Made by a program: the position numbers and the translations under genes. Below are positions 26,744-38,839 of a DNA stretch of 64,000 nt, one piece after another. Position 1 is the stretch's first letter; each line of letters begins with the position of its first letter. The notes under the pieces are model-generated. The model saw only the letters and a list, made by a program, of their open reading frames with translations. It was not told the origin of the DNA and ran no database searches. The stretch comes from Pectinophora gossypiella (Eukaryota > Arthropoda > Insecta > Lepidoptera > Gelechiidae), in contig NW_026063256.1 in the NCBI RefSeq assembly GCF_024362695.1, positions 186,001 to 250,000 on the forward strand. The letters run 5' to 3'.

Positions 26744-27890
26744 CGATTCATGTATTGTTTGCAAGGCGTCTAAAGGACCCTCTGGGCCCAGTCCCATTCG
26801 ACTCCACCCTATACCGAAAATTCCAATCCCTTGGCATACAATTCACATAGATTTTTCTGGCAAACTTAGCGGTAAAAGCGATCAAAAAGAGTACTGCTCG
26901 GTTATAATTGACGCTTTCAGCAAGTACGTACTCTTGGAGCACACGGTTTCTGTGGACGCTACGAGCGCCGTTAAAGCTCTAAAAAAGGCAGTCTGTCTCT
27001 TTGGAGCCCCCAAAAGAATTATTTCCGATCAGGGACGTTGTTACATTAGCGCTGAATTTAAAATCTTCTGTGCTGAGCATAATATCGAACTACATTTTAT
27101 AGCAACAGGCTCTAGTCGTGCGAATGGACAGGTGGAGAGAGTAATGAGGACTTTAAAAAGTTTACTCACTATCGTTGAGAATGATAATAATAAAACATGG
27201 CGCGACGAACTTGATAATATTCAGCTCGCATTAAATAGTACGAGGTCAAGAGTAACTAGATACACACCGATGGAATTGTTATTTGGCATACGTGCAGATT
27301 CTTTAGGAATATCTAAAATACGGACGGGGACCGAGGAAGACATTAGGTTAGATTTAGACTCTATACGTGCAAATGCGTCTGACAATATGGACAAAGCGGG
27401 TACTTCTGAGACACAACGTTTTAATCGTGGTAAAGCTAAAGTAATACCATTCGCCAAAGGTGAATACGTTTTCCTTAAAAGTAGCGACAGAAATCAAACT
27501 AAATTAGACAGAAGGTTTAAAGGCCCTTTTGTGATATCTGCTGTAGTAGGAAATGACCGCTATGAATTAAAAAGTTTGACTGGTACATGCCGTACATACA
27601 AATATTCACATGAGAATTTGCGAGCTGTGCCCCGGGGCCAAGAAGGTTTAACTGAGATTGCTGGAAGTCTAATGGACGAGTTTGAAAAGGAGCAGTCACA
27701 CCGTGATAGCCATGACGGCGACATAGATGCGCAGTCCAGCCAAAGCGATACTTTGACTGCTGCTTCTGAAACTGTTAGCTGTGATTCTAATACCATGACC
27801 GCAGAATCAGACACAATGTCTGCGTATTCTGATGATGGGTCCGACACTGGGTGTGATGATGGGCAGGATAATTTGCAAATTAGAGGTTAG
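26744..27890 (+). pseudogene. Gypsy/Ty3-like integrase and C-terminus
   Basis: The integrase starts partway through the zinc region. From 26934 it is open and complete to 27890, with ISDQGRCYI and ANGQVERVMR, a C-terminal KGEYVFLKS / FKGPFVIS domain, then an acidic Ser/Thr-rich tail. Frames before and after 26934 differ. Bases 26744-27363 are an inverted repeat of 24441-25060. Confidence 0.8.
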
Positions 27891-28763
27891 TAACCTATGC
27901 AATCTTTGTGTTTCTGTAAGTTACTGTACCTTGATGACGAACGAAATACGTGCACTGGTGGAAAGATAACTGATTGAATGAAGGAACGGAGGGTGCCGTC
28001 CGGTCTATGTCTCAGGACTAGTCGAAGGGACGCGCCGATCCTTACCTGGTTGGTGATCTGGCGGGGCTGGTCGAAGGGGTGATGTTGTCCTGTACTGGTC
28101 GTGGGGAAGCATACACCCGGTCCATGCGCGCCAATCATCGTAACCTTATCAGTTTAGTATTTTGTATTGTATGTTGGTGGTGGAGTCTTCTTTCTTTTGT
28201 GTGGGTTGTGGGGTGGATTGCCAACCTCACCAACCCTGGTGTCAGGGTTATTATGATAGTGAAAATCGAAGGAAGATCAAGATAGGTACCAGACTAGTTG
28301 GGTCAGGATGAACGAGCGAGGAGCTGTAGCAGTTGTATCTTTTGTTACAGACCATCATCAAAACTAAGATCGCTCGTGGACGAGCGACTGTCAGTATGGC
28401 CGTGACGGCGCATCGATTGTGGCGCCATCTAGTTGATTGGACGAGAGTGAAGGCACTCTGGCGGAACGTCAAACTGACAGCGCGCCATAGTCAAATTCGG
28501 GCAGTCGTTGCACGAAAGTGACAGGCACGTGTCGTCTAGACGGATCGCCTACGTCCTCAATTATAATCCGGAGTAATCGCAGTGTAATTAGTGACTTAAG
28601 TGATTGTGACTGTACCTATACGATTATAGTGATTGGAACTAACGATCCGTTGAGTTATTTTGTGTCTGTGATTAAATTCCCGCGCCCTTCGAAGATGAGT
28701 GAATCGGATCGCGAGATTCACGAGCCTGATATTAGTCCTCCCCCTGAGGTGCCTTTATATAAT
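27891..28763 (+). other. Possible Gypsy LTR/leader and start of a gag-like ORF
   Basis: Between the integrase end and the next repeat lies non-coding sequence with a retroelement tail relic at 28203-28256. An ATG at 28695 then opens a Pro-rich, acidic ORF cut off at 28763 by the repeat arm. This could be LTR, leader and gag start of a second copy, but I found no matching LTR pair, so the reading is tentative. Confidence 0.3.
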
Positions 28764-31297
28764 ACTAGCTGGTACCCGCGACTTCGTCTGCGTACTTTTA
28801 ATTTGAATATTAAGGATTATATAAAAGGAACGGTATAGCATGTGAGTAAAAGAGAGTAAGTAGGTATATTTAAAAAAAATAAAAAATATCTGTTTACAGT
28901 AGTTATAAAGTACCTATGTATTCCATTGAGTGGCAGAAATTACCTAGGAATATTTATCGGTCCCTTATGTCCAAGACACTTACAGGGGTCAGCGTCAGGT
29001 TGTGTACAAAAATATTTTAAAATGACCTAATTTAAAACTTTTTTGTACATAACGTTTGCTATTTTGTTATTATTTGTTAAAATGTGGAGATTGTTTGGAC
29101 TCGACACTCGCGAGCAGGCCACGTATACACCACGTGCGCTCTCCCACCACAAGACAGCGCCGTTGACTGCCGCCACACTTCGGCGAATGTGCGCGACGAC
29201 GAACGACGACCGACGGCAGTGGCGGCGATGCAGAGTATTCGTTAAAAGGAACTTTATCTACAAAAGCCAAATTTTTTTTAACTTGATACACCCAAAACTA
29301 CTAAATATCATGTTCCTAGGTTCAGTGGTTAATATTTTGTATACAAAAAGTTTGGCTTCGTAGTTCCCGTTCCGAATCCGTTCCGTTCCGTTCGAATTTC
29401 GGAAAATCCGTTTGTTGAAAAACTCTGCACATCCTAAGAGACCTACGTACCAAGTTTCATGGTTTTATCTTCAAAAATGACGAATACCCATACAAACTTT
29501 CAACCCGTATTTCACCCCCATACTGGTAAAAATTTCAAAATGCTTGAACAAACGATTTTTTGTTTGTTATTTAGTGCCTAAACACAAAATTTAATATTTT
29601 TATCTTGAAAAATGACGAACCTCATAAAAAATTTCAACACCTATTTCATCCCCTCAAAGATCGAATTTTCAAAAACGCTTTAACAAATTGTTTTTTTATT
29701 TCTTATCAAGTTCCTAAATATAAAGTTTCGTGGTTTTATCCCCAAAAATGACGAACTCCCATACAAACTTTCAACCCTCATTTCACCCCCTCACTGGTCG
29801 AAATTTCAGCAACGCTAGAACAAATGTTTAATTATTTTTTATCAAGTGCTTAAATATAAAGTTTCATAGATTTATATTTTAAAATTAAAATATCCCATAC
29901 AAACTTTCAACCCCTATTTCAATCTCTTCGTCCCTTCTTTTCGCAATAAAAGGTATCCTATTTTCTTTCTCAGGGTCTAAAGATTGTCTGTGCCAAATTT
30001 AATCAAAATCGGTTGAGAGGTTTAAGCGGGAAAGCGTAACAGACAGACAGACAGACAGAGTTACTTTCGCATTTATAATATTAGTAAGGATTATTTTCCC
30101 TCGTTAAATAGTAAACAAACTAAGTGTAGGTGTTATAATTTCGTTGACGAACTGATTACCTATCCGTTTCTTTGTCTAAAATGAGTATTACCTTATTACT
30201 ATGATTGATTACTGGGCTTAAAGTTCGTATAAATGTCTATCGAATTACCTCCTCAAGTTTAAAGCGTAGCTAGTCATGTAGTACTATATTAATTATGTGG
30301 TGTAAGTAATTAGATTTTATCTGTATGTAATGTAACAGTCAGTTGAATAAAAAAACTTATACAAATCAGATCAATTAATTGGCGTAATGTGATTCTAGAA
30401 AGAGTTTTAATGTTAATAGATAGCTAGCTATAGCTATGTGTAGGTTCCTGTAGGAATGAGATATAACTGTTTAATAAAGACAGTTGCATCAAAATTTTAT
30501 CATAAATTCCCTAAATTATGGCGCCTACCTACCCTCTAAGTTAGAAAAGTGATCAAATACTAACTTGAAGTCACTCAGTTTAAAAAAAAAACATCGAAAT
30601 CATTCCAGTAGCTATGGCGTCATGCGCTTCTTGACACGATCACGAAATCTAGATTTCCGCGGGAATGAGGTATTTTCCCGCCATAAAAAGTAGCCTGTGT
30701 CCGTGCCTAAGATCCTATCTTTAAATTAACCACGTCTTATAAAATTCCGTTCAGACGTTAAGGCGTGAATGAGGCAAACTTTTAAAACAAACAATTAAAA
30801 ATCACTAACCTAATTAGTTTTCTGTCTACTGCCTACGCCTTAAGTACGATAGCATAAATATTAATAGGCCATATCCTTTTCTAGATTACTATCTATCAGC
30901 TAACTAAATTTCATCAAAATCCGTTGAGCCGTTTAGGCATGATAGACAAAACTCCCAGCAAAAACCATAAAAAAATCACTAACTCAATTCAGTTTTCTGC
31001 CTACTTCCTACCCCCTAAGTACGATGACGTGATTAATTTGATCGTACAACCGTTTTTAGATAACCAACTATTACCTTACTAAATTTCATTAAAATCCGTT
31101 CAGCCGTTTAGACGTGAGAGCAAAAGTCCCAACAAAAACGACTACAAATCACTAAATCAATTTAGTTATCTGCCAACTGCCTACCCCCTAAGAACGATGG
31201 CGTGATTATTTATAGCCTATGACCATTTCTAGGTTATCATCTATCACCATACCAAATTTCATCAAAATCCGTTGAGCCGTTTAGGCGTGAAAGAGTA

Positions 31298-31338
<41 letters not shown>

Positions 31339-31366
31339 GTTACTTTCGCATTTATAATGTTAGTAT
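28764..31366 (+). repeat. Left arm of a ~2.5-kb inverted repeat pair
   Basis: It begins ACTAGCTGGTACCCGCGACT. It contains degenerate tandem blocks near 29440-29950 (ATACAAACTTTCAACCC units) and 30700-31270 (AATCCGTTGAGCCGTTTAG units), and two ends reading ACTTTCGCATTTATAAT (30065, 31345). Bases 28764-31247 are nearly identical, in reverse, to 49915-52354 plus 54585-54632. An ORF at 29043-29363 is contained in both arms but resembles no protein. A CAGA microsatellite occupies 31298-31338. Confidence 0.85.
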
Positions 31367-31408
31367 GGATTGTGTTGTGCTAGAAAAAGCTGCGTTACAT
31401 CTTGCAAA

Positions 31409-32110
31409 ATGGAAACGGATTTGTCATCAGGTAAACAAATTGACCATAATATATCCACCTTAAACAGGCAAAGAGGCTCACTCAAAAGTTCAATTACTAA
31501 ATTATACAATCAATTAAAAGACACAACTTCTGAAACTCAATTGACACGGGAGGCCCTTCTTGTTAAAGAAGAACGACTTCGTAATTTGTTCAGCCGTTAT
31601 GGAGAATGTAATTTTCAGATTATGGGTTTTGATCCCAGTGATAAAGAGGATTCAGACGTTGTCGAAAGTAAATACTTGCACACGTTAACGATTATTAAAC
31701 AATTAACCTCACTTTCTTTGTCTAACGAAAGTCAAAGTCAAAATAGTTCTCGTCATTATGTGCCAACTAAGTTACCTGAAATTACAGTGCCTACTTTCAC
31801 GGGAAAGTACTCAAATTATAGAACCTTCATGTGCCTTTTCAATTCTATGGTGCATGACAACATTCATTTACAAGAAATACAGAAACTTTATTATCTGAGA
31901 ACTTTTCTGCGGGGTGAACCATTAGATTTGATTAAAATGTTGCCTATGGTCAGTGAAAGTTATGCTGAAAGTTTACAAATATTGAATGACAGGTACAACA
32001 ATGAATATAAAATCAGAAATGAGCATATATCTATGTTATTGGATATCCCACAAGTTTCAAGGTCAACTGCTCATCATAGTAGACAGTTTATTTCAATTGT
32101 AAAACAACAC
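31409..32110 (+). pseudogene. Second BEL element: gag, first segment
   Basis: From the ATG at 31409 the frame codes a coiled N-terminal region and a DUF1759-type gag (LPEITVPTFTGKYSNYRTF, then FLRGEPLDLIKML). The frame is interrupted at 32110 by a Jockey tail and resumes at 34601. No LTR is visible upstream; the repeat arm abuts the leader at about 31366, so the 5' LTR has been lost. Confidence 0.85.
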
Positions 32111-32580
32111 AGGTAATACAAAATCGTTTCATGCGGAAAGCCACGGGAGCTCCGTGGTTCCTTCGCAATGAAAATCTGCACATTGACCTAGGTCTGCCAA
32201 CCATTGCCCAATGGCTCAAATTAGCTTCCAAACGTTTTTTTCGATTCTGCTCCGCACCACCCAAATCCCCTGGTAGTTGCGGCTTCCGAGTACATTCCGC
32301 TTAGGGACGGTACTGAAAAGTATCGGCGTCCGAAGGACGTAATATACGATCCCGACGACCCGATTACTCTAGCCATAGAGGCAGCCAATCAGCTCGCGAC
32401 ACCAAACACTTCAGGTCCCCGATACCGACCCCGCCGGCGTGGTCGACGATTTTCCTCATTCAGCGCTTATCGCTATCGACCCACTAGGGTCGATTAATTC
32501 TTTCAAATATTTTTCCTCTCAGACGACGCCCTGAGCCGAGGTTCGCGCCCAACTGGGCTCCCTCAGGCCTGTTGTCTTAA

Positions 32581-34491
32581 CCCACTTACTCCTGAATTAA
32601 CTTTTTTCGTACGATCTGTGTGAAATTTAGAATACGTGTTGCTGTAACGATAAGAAACAAGTAAAAAAATTGAAAAAAAATATTTCTTTTCCAGAAAAGC
32701 CGGAAAATGCCGTGTCGTAAAAGACACAGTAGGAAAATGTATTACCATAATCTTCGACTACGTCGATTTTCTTAGATATTGTGATGAATAAATAATTCAA
32801 TAATAAAATGCACATCCAGTACTACAAAAGGTTATATTTAATTTTCATTTAAAAATATTACTTATTAGGGGTGTGATAACCTTCAAAACAATTTTTTGGA
32901 TGTAATGTTACGTTACATTTCATACAAAAAAAATTGGCACTCTTGTGGCAGAAGCCACACCGCAGCCGCTCCTCCCTGTATTTCACTAAATGACCATTGT
33001 GGTTATATTGTAATACCCCAGCGATACTTTGTGATGGTCGCCCACCCCTATGGCTGTCAGGTTTTTTGTTTATCTCAAGGAGACTTACAGTAATATTCCT
33101 CCGAAATTTCAAATGATCCAACATTCCTCCATTTTGCTTGTATAACTGCCAAGCGTTATGTGTAGCCATGCCCAGACAGTGACTGATAAGCGAAAAGTAC
33201 CATTTTTTTCCACGAATACTAGTTCTGTACAGCCCGATGTTCTGATCTGAACGGTCAACACCGCCCATATTTTCATTATAAGCCTTTATTAGAGCTGGTT
33301 GGTCTACTGATATGTACTTTTTTTGTTGCTGAGAAAAGCGTTTCACTTTATTGACAGGCAATACTTTTACCGCATTTGAGGCTACAGTGACAACACTGTT
33401 ATCATTCCATTTGCACACTACAATGTTTTCAGCTCTTGTGGATTTATATTTATATGTACCACGCTCAGTTTTTTGCAACACCTTGTTTGGGGGCAAAGGA
33501 CATTTAGACAACCTATTCTCTCGAACTGTTCCTGTAGCTTTTAGACCACGCTGTCGAAGTTCATCAAGAAGTGGTATGGACGTGAAGAAATTGTCAAAAA
33601 AAAGATGAAAAGGAACTTCTGAGTCAATTTTCGTCAGCTCGTCCGCATACTGCAATACCACACTAGCACCCACCCTAAACTTTTATATGTATTTATTTTC
33701 AACATTTCCTTTCTGTCCTTGATATGCCTGGAACCAGATAACGTAACCGAGACGAGTTGCTCCTACCCAAAATTTGAAGAGATGGAATTGGTTCGGCGCG
33801 TTGTCTTTTGGCAAGTTCTGACAAAGGCAAATCGTCATTATCACTATAATCGGAGGAGTCCTCACGCTGAATTTCAGCAGGTGCTCGGAGTTGCCACCCG
33901 GGAAGATTTTGAAGTAAAACTACGTCTTCATCGCCAGAATCTTCGTCAGTAACTTCAGCATTGCAATTTTCAGGTGGCATGATGATGATGGAATCAGGAA
34001 CTTCCTCCTCATCGTTTTGCTCCAATTCTACTATAATATCGTTCAAAGTCAGCGGTTTTTTATACTTCCTAAAATAAAAACAAAACAAATATATAAGCAC
34101 CACTCCACAGTAGCACATTGTCCTACCGTCTCTTTTACGGAACGGTGGAAACAAATGCAAAATATTCTAAGAAAATAAACGAACATAACCTTTCTTTTTG
34201 TAATTTTGAAGTGTTTCTAAACCCAATAATCGGTAACTTTGTCATTCAGATAAATAGAATAGTAATATCACAATGTAAACTTTCCTTGTTTTATTCATTT
34301 CTAAAATCACTAATTTGAATAATATATTACACAAAAGAAATAAACTGCAGGCCACGTTTATTACTTTGTAATGACTAACAATGGTCTGGTAAGCAAATCG
34401 CTAAGTCAAGTTTTTTTGTAAATACCCTCATATTTTTTTATTATTTTTATTTAGTTACTGTATCGTATACGACACAGTAGGAGCAAGTGGG
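32581..34491. mobile_element. piggyBac element, internally deleted
   Basis: TTAA flanks it at 32577-32580 and 34492-34495. The ends CCCACTTACTCCT and (reverse) CCCACTTGCTCCT are 13-bp inverted repeats with one mismatch. It lies in the Jockey 3' UTR. The transposase gene inside is incomplete, so the copy is not autonomous. Confidence 0.92.
32858..34077 (-). pseudogene. piggyBac transposase, deleted and frame-broken
   Basis: The N-terminal acidic region is at 34077-33750 (NDIIVELEQNDEEE). It then skips most of the DDBD and first catalytic region to reach FQAYQGQ near 33730, in another frame. From 33673 the frame is open: the second catalytic Asp in FFDNFFTS, the third in NMGGVDRSDQ, and a Cys-rich C-terminal zinc domain (CGFCHKSANFFCMKC). 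The first catalytic Asp is not found, which explains likely loss of activity. Confidence 0.85.
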
Positions 34492-34600
34492 TTAAAGGTT
34501 GTACCGGGTGAGAGCCTTCAGCGCTCCCCATTTGTCCGGCCAAGTAGTTAATGCCATCTGCGGCAAATCTACAATAAGTCACGTCAAAAAAAAAAAAAAA

Positions 34601-36741
34601 TGTAAAAAAACAGTTAGCTGCTTTAAAAAAATTAAATTGTAATGTACAAGAGTGGGACCCAATCATTTTGTGTGTGTTACTGCGGAAACTAGATTTCCTA
34701 TGTAATAGGGAGTTTCAATTGGTGCGGAGTGTCGATACACCAACCGTTCAATGTCTCATAACCTTTCTAGGGAAACGTGCATTAGCACTTGAGAACTCAG
34801 AGCGGCCTTCTTCATTCCATGAGAAGCAGACAGCGCCGGCGAGGATAGTAGCTGCAGCAGTGAAGAGCCAACCTCCAGCTGTGAAGGATCAGCCTCCAGC
34901 TGTGAAGGACCAGCGTCCAGCTGCAGACCCCGTGATGACCAAGCCGCAACCATCATGCTTACTCTGTAAGTCTGCACATAAATTATTTACTTGTGCCCAA
35001 TTTAAACTTCTGAATGTTACAGACAGACACACATTCACAAAAAAACATAATATATGCAAGATCTGACAGGTAAGAACCTGTCATCCAAAGAGACCATGCC
35101 GTTACTTCTTCAAGTGCTCCATCTGCAAGTAGAAGCACAACACACTACTGCATGAGGACAAAGCACCTACTCCAGTTACTCTGCTGTCAAATTCTTCTAC
35201 ACAGGTACTCCTACCTACAGCTAGGGTAAAGCTCTATGCACAAGATGGTACAGAAGTGCACGTCAAAGCACTTCTTGACAGCGGTGCCCAAGTATCATTT
35301 GTAACTGCTGAGCTTGTTCAATTACTGCAGTTACAAACAAAAACACAGAAGTCAGGTGTTATAGGTATTGGCAATACTGTCAGTAATGTAAATCAGTATG
35401 TGCCACTTCAAATACATTCTCTTGTACGAAACTTTAATATACAAGTGTCTTGTTACATTCTAGGCAGGATCACAACCAAGTTGCCCCAGCAGAAGGTTGA
35501 TATGAGCAATTTTATATTGCCCCTTGATGTTGTCCTTGCTGACAAAGACTTTCATGAGCCGAGTAACATACATATATTAATAGGAGCTGACATATTTTTC
35601 CAGGTGTTACTGCAACACGAGCCTGTCTCCATCCAGTCGCCTGCACCTTCAGCACCTAATGCGTCACAGTCTGCACCTACACCAACACTACTCAGCACTC
35701 AGTTTGGCCATGTCATAGCGGGTAACCTCCCCAGCCTTCCTGCTCGCCCCTCAAAGTCAAACAAGAAGGTGATATCATTGTTTTGTACTACGTGTGATTC
35801 TGATCTTAACGACACTATGTCACTATTCTGGAAAACTGAAGATGTGCCTCAGGTATTCACAGAAAAAGTATCAGAGCACGAAGCATGTGAGCAAATGTTT
35901 CAAGAGAATGTACAATTAACTAACAACCAATTTGAAGTTGCCTTACCATCAAAGTTGCCTCTCGACTCTGTCAATGATACTCTGGGAGATTCCTTGTACC
36001 TTGCATTAAAGAGACTTCATAATTTGGAAAATAGGCTGCATAAAGATCCAGTTTTATTGAAATTATATAAAGATTTCATTCATGAATATTTATTTAGAGT
36101 TGGGACATGGATCTAAAATTGACATTGCACAATATGATTTAAATTCAGATCCAGTTTATTTTTTGCCCCACCATCCTGTAGTAAGAATGGATAAGAAAAG
36201 TACTAAATGCAGGGCTGTATTTGACGCTTCAATGAAAAAATGGTCCTGTAGTACAGAAAGAATTGTTCGACATTTTAATTCTATTTCGATTCGAACAATA
36301 TGTATTTGTCACTGATATCAAACACATGTTTAGGGCAGTTAGTCTTAATGAAAAGTATCGCCCATTGCAAAACATTCTCTGGCGTGATTCGCCAGACAAC
36401 AATGTTGAATGTATTCAGCTAAATACCGTTACGTATGGGCTAAAAAGCTCGTCGTATTTAGCCACTCGTTGCTTGATAGAATTAGCTAATCGATATGCAG
36501 AGGATTTTCCATTAGCATCATCCATTCTAAAGAATCAAACTTATGTAGATGACATTTTAGCTACCAATGATTCCTTAGATGCATTGATAGAGTCGAAAGA
36601 GCAACTTTGCAAGCTTCTGGACCTGGGAGGCTTCCAGCTACATAAGTGTTCTTCTAATAGAGTTGAGGCTTTGCACGATATACCGACAGACAAACAGTAT
36701 TTCGACTCTATTGACTTAGAAAAAACTAATTTATGTATATG
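34601..36741 (+). pseudogene. Second BEL element: gag end, protease and RT start
   Basis: After the Jockey tail the gag continues to a zinc region (CLLCKSAHKLFTC, near 34960), with a TGA near 35065. The protease has LLDSGAQVSF at 35265. RT runs in three frames (35256-36116, 36082-36315, 36263-36741) and includes YVDDILATN near 36542. Stops and frameshifts throughout show decay. At 36741 a DNA transposon interrupts it; pol resumes at 37916. Confidence 0.85.
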
Positions 36742-37915
36742 TCGTGGCCAGATCATAGAATTGACCATTTCATGAAATGATCGACCATTTCATGAAATGG
36801 TCGTATTTCATGAAATGGCCAACTTCAACTGACCATATCGTTTAAACGTCAGCGTTTAATGATATTTCCATCCACGTTTGGCCATATCATTAATGTAGGG
36901 TGTCCATGATAAGTGGTATAATAAAAACGCGAAATAAGGTAGGAAATAATGTATTACTCTAGTACAAAGTACAAAAATGTTTAAAAGTCAATTAAAAATT
37001 AAAAAGTCATTTTCGATTAACGGAGTGTTGATGTAGTTGACATATACGCCGTAACTGCATCTCGCTTTGAAGTCGTCGTCATATTTTTTGACACTATTTC
37101 ATGCCATTGGTCATCATTCAGTATACTTTTCGTGTGTAAGATAAACATACTGGCGGCGTAGGGGTGGCCCAAGGGCCACCCCCGCCGCACCCTAACCTAC
37201 TGTTATGCCTTGTAAAAATTATAAAAAAAAGGATTATGATAATTTAAATTATGACAAAAAACATTTATGCGTTTTAATAGAATCCTGTTTCAAGTAGTTA
37301 ATGCCATCTGCGGCATATCTACAATAAGTCACGTCAAAAAAAGAAACTTTACGGACAGTAGGATCGTCTATATTTTTCTTTTTTTAAATTAATATCTCTT
37401 CATTCGCAGGTTTAATTATATCATATTTTGAAATCCAATAATAGACCATTGATTTACGTAGCGTGGTCACTCGACCTTCATTATTTGCCATATAACCTAA
37501 AAATAAAAATAAAGTTGCTGTCTACTGTTAATACGAGTTTTTCTTTTCACCTTAGTGTCAAAACATTGCTTCAATGCACTTTTATCTTGTATTTGCTCAT
37601 TATTATTCGTATTATTCGCGTTCACACAAGAATAATTATTGTCCGCCGCCATTATGCAAAACATAAACAAAGCGACACCAGCGCCACTACCGGTGAATAA
37701 TGTTACTATTTTACGATATGATCGCTAACGTTTGGCCATATCATGAAGTAATCATGCATTTAGTTGGTCATATCGTTAAACGTTTTGTGTTCATTGATCT
37801 GGCCAAACCACATCATGATGTGGCCAACGAATGTTGTTCTATTTCATGAAATACGACCATTTCATGAAATGGTCGATCATTTCATGAAATGATCAATTCT
37901 ATGATATGGCCACGA
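36742..37915. mobile_element. Palindrome-rich DNA transposon (non-autonomous)
   Basis: Inverted ends TCGTGGCCA[G/T]ATCATAGAAT open at 36742 and close at 37915. Three ATTTCATGAAAT palindromes lie just inside each end (36767-36830 and 37840-37890). GGCCATATCATT/CGTT motifs recur further inside. It sits in the BEL RT gene; TATAT occurs on both sides, so a short TSD is likely but not exact. There is no ORF of transposase type. The superfamily is not assigned. A 52-bp Jockey tail is inserted at 37291. Confidence 0.75.
37291..37342 (+). mobile_element. Extremely truncated Jockey 3' tail
   Basis: CAAGTAGTTAATGCCATCTG through GTCACGTCAAAAAAA matches the last 50 bases of the Jockey 3' UTR plus its A-run. 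It lies within the DNA transposon at 36742-37915. Confidence 0.75.
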
Positions 37916-38248
37916 TATATAAAACGTTAGGTGTTAATTATGACATTAAGTCTGATACACTAACCCTTTCTGCGCCTAATACAGGCACTAACATACCTGA
38001 CACTAAGCGGGAAGTACTCAGTTTTATAAGTAAGTTCTTTGATCCGCTAGGCTTGGCGGGCCCGCTCGTTGTAAGTGCTAAGGTCATTATGCAAAAGCTT
38101 TGGGAAGCACGTCTTGAATGGGACTCCATACTTAACGATGATTTAAGAAAGCAATGGCGTGAGTTTTATAAAAGTCTTTCAATTATGGCTCCCATGAGTT
38201 TCAATCGTTATGTCTGCTTACAAAATGCAACATGTCTGCAACTGATAG
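37916..38248 (+). pseudogene. Second BEL element: RT/connection segment
   Basis: Continues pol with FFDPLGLAGPLVVSAKVIMQ, the connection region typical of BEL RT, up to 38248, where the minus-strand BEL is inserted. The continuation is at 45364. Confidence 0.8.
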
Positions 38249-38620
38249 TGTTAATAATTTCGATAGTTCACGACTGTAAATCCAAAAGGGTTGCCTTGTC
38301 AGGTTGTGAGCACTTTAAAAGATGGAAAAGGGAAACGGACTCACGTGTGATGAGGCTCTGAACTTGTCTTGGCTGGAATGCTGTTCCTGAGGGGCGCCCC
38401 TTATTACTTGGTCACGGTGAAGTTTAGAAGCTGGAGATGGTCACTTAGGTAGTTTTAATGATTTTTTAACACAATATGTTATGATGTCCGTACGCACACT
38501 TGACGACCGCTTTTGAAGAGAGCGAAAAATGGGTCGTTGGGACGAATGAATGGATGTATGGGAATGGATATAGGAAGAGCGGGAGATTTAAAGTGCTAAC
38601 TGATAATTGATTACTTAACA
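38249..38620 (-). repeat. 3' LTR of the minus-strand BEL
   Basis: 372 bp, same length as its partner at 44987. Because the element is on the minus strand, this is its 3' LTR. Confidence 0.92.
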
Positions 38621-38839
38621 TTCTCCCCCCCGCTGGCGAAATTAAGAGCCAGAAAACAAAATTTTGAAAATGTTCACTCAAACCAATAGCATACAATATT
38701 GATAACATGTTATAAAAGTTGCATAATGATTGAAGTTAGGACACATGAAATAAATATTATGATAAACTGTTAAAATTAGATATATGATATACATTATACA
38801 TACACATGATGATAAATGTTATAATTTTGTTTAAAATAA

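Larger units (their letters stand above)
32110..34600 (+). mobile_element. 5'-truncated Jockey LINE, split by piggyBac
   Basis: Bases 32110-32580 and 34492-34600 match the intact Jockey at 62066-62649, ending in 15 As. The flanks TGTAAAACAACA (32098-32109) and TGTAAAAAAACA (34601-34612) form a near-perfect 12-bp TSD in the BEL gag. Confidence 0.88.

Noticed and set aside
29043..29363. 106-codon ORF present in both inverted arms (also 51797-52117)
   Set aside because: It is shared only because the repeat is duplicated. No start context, domain or codon pattern supports a gene, and the opposite strand is also open.
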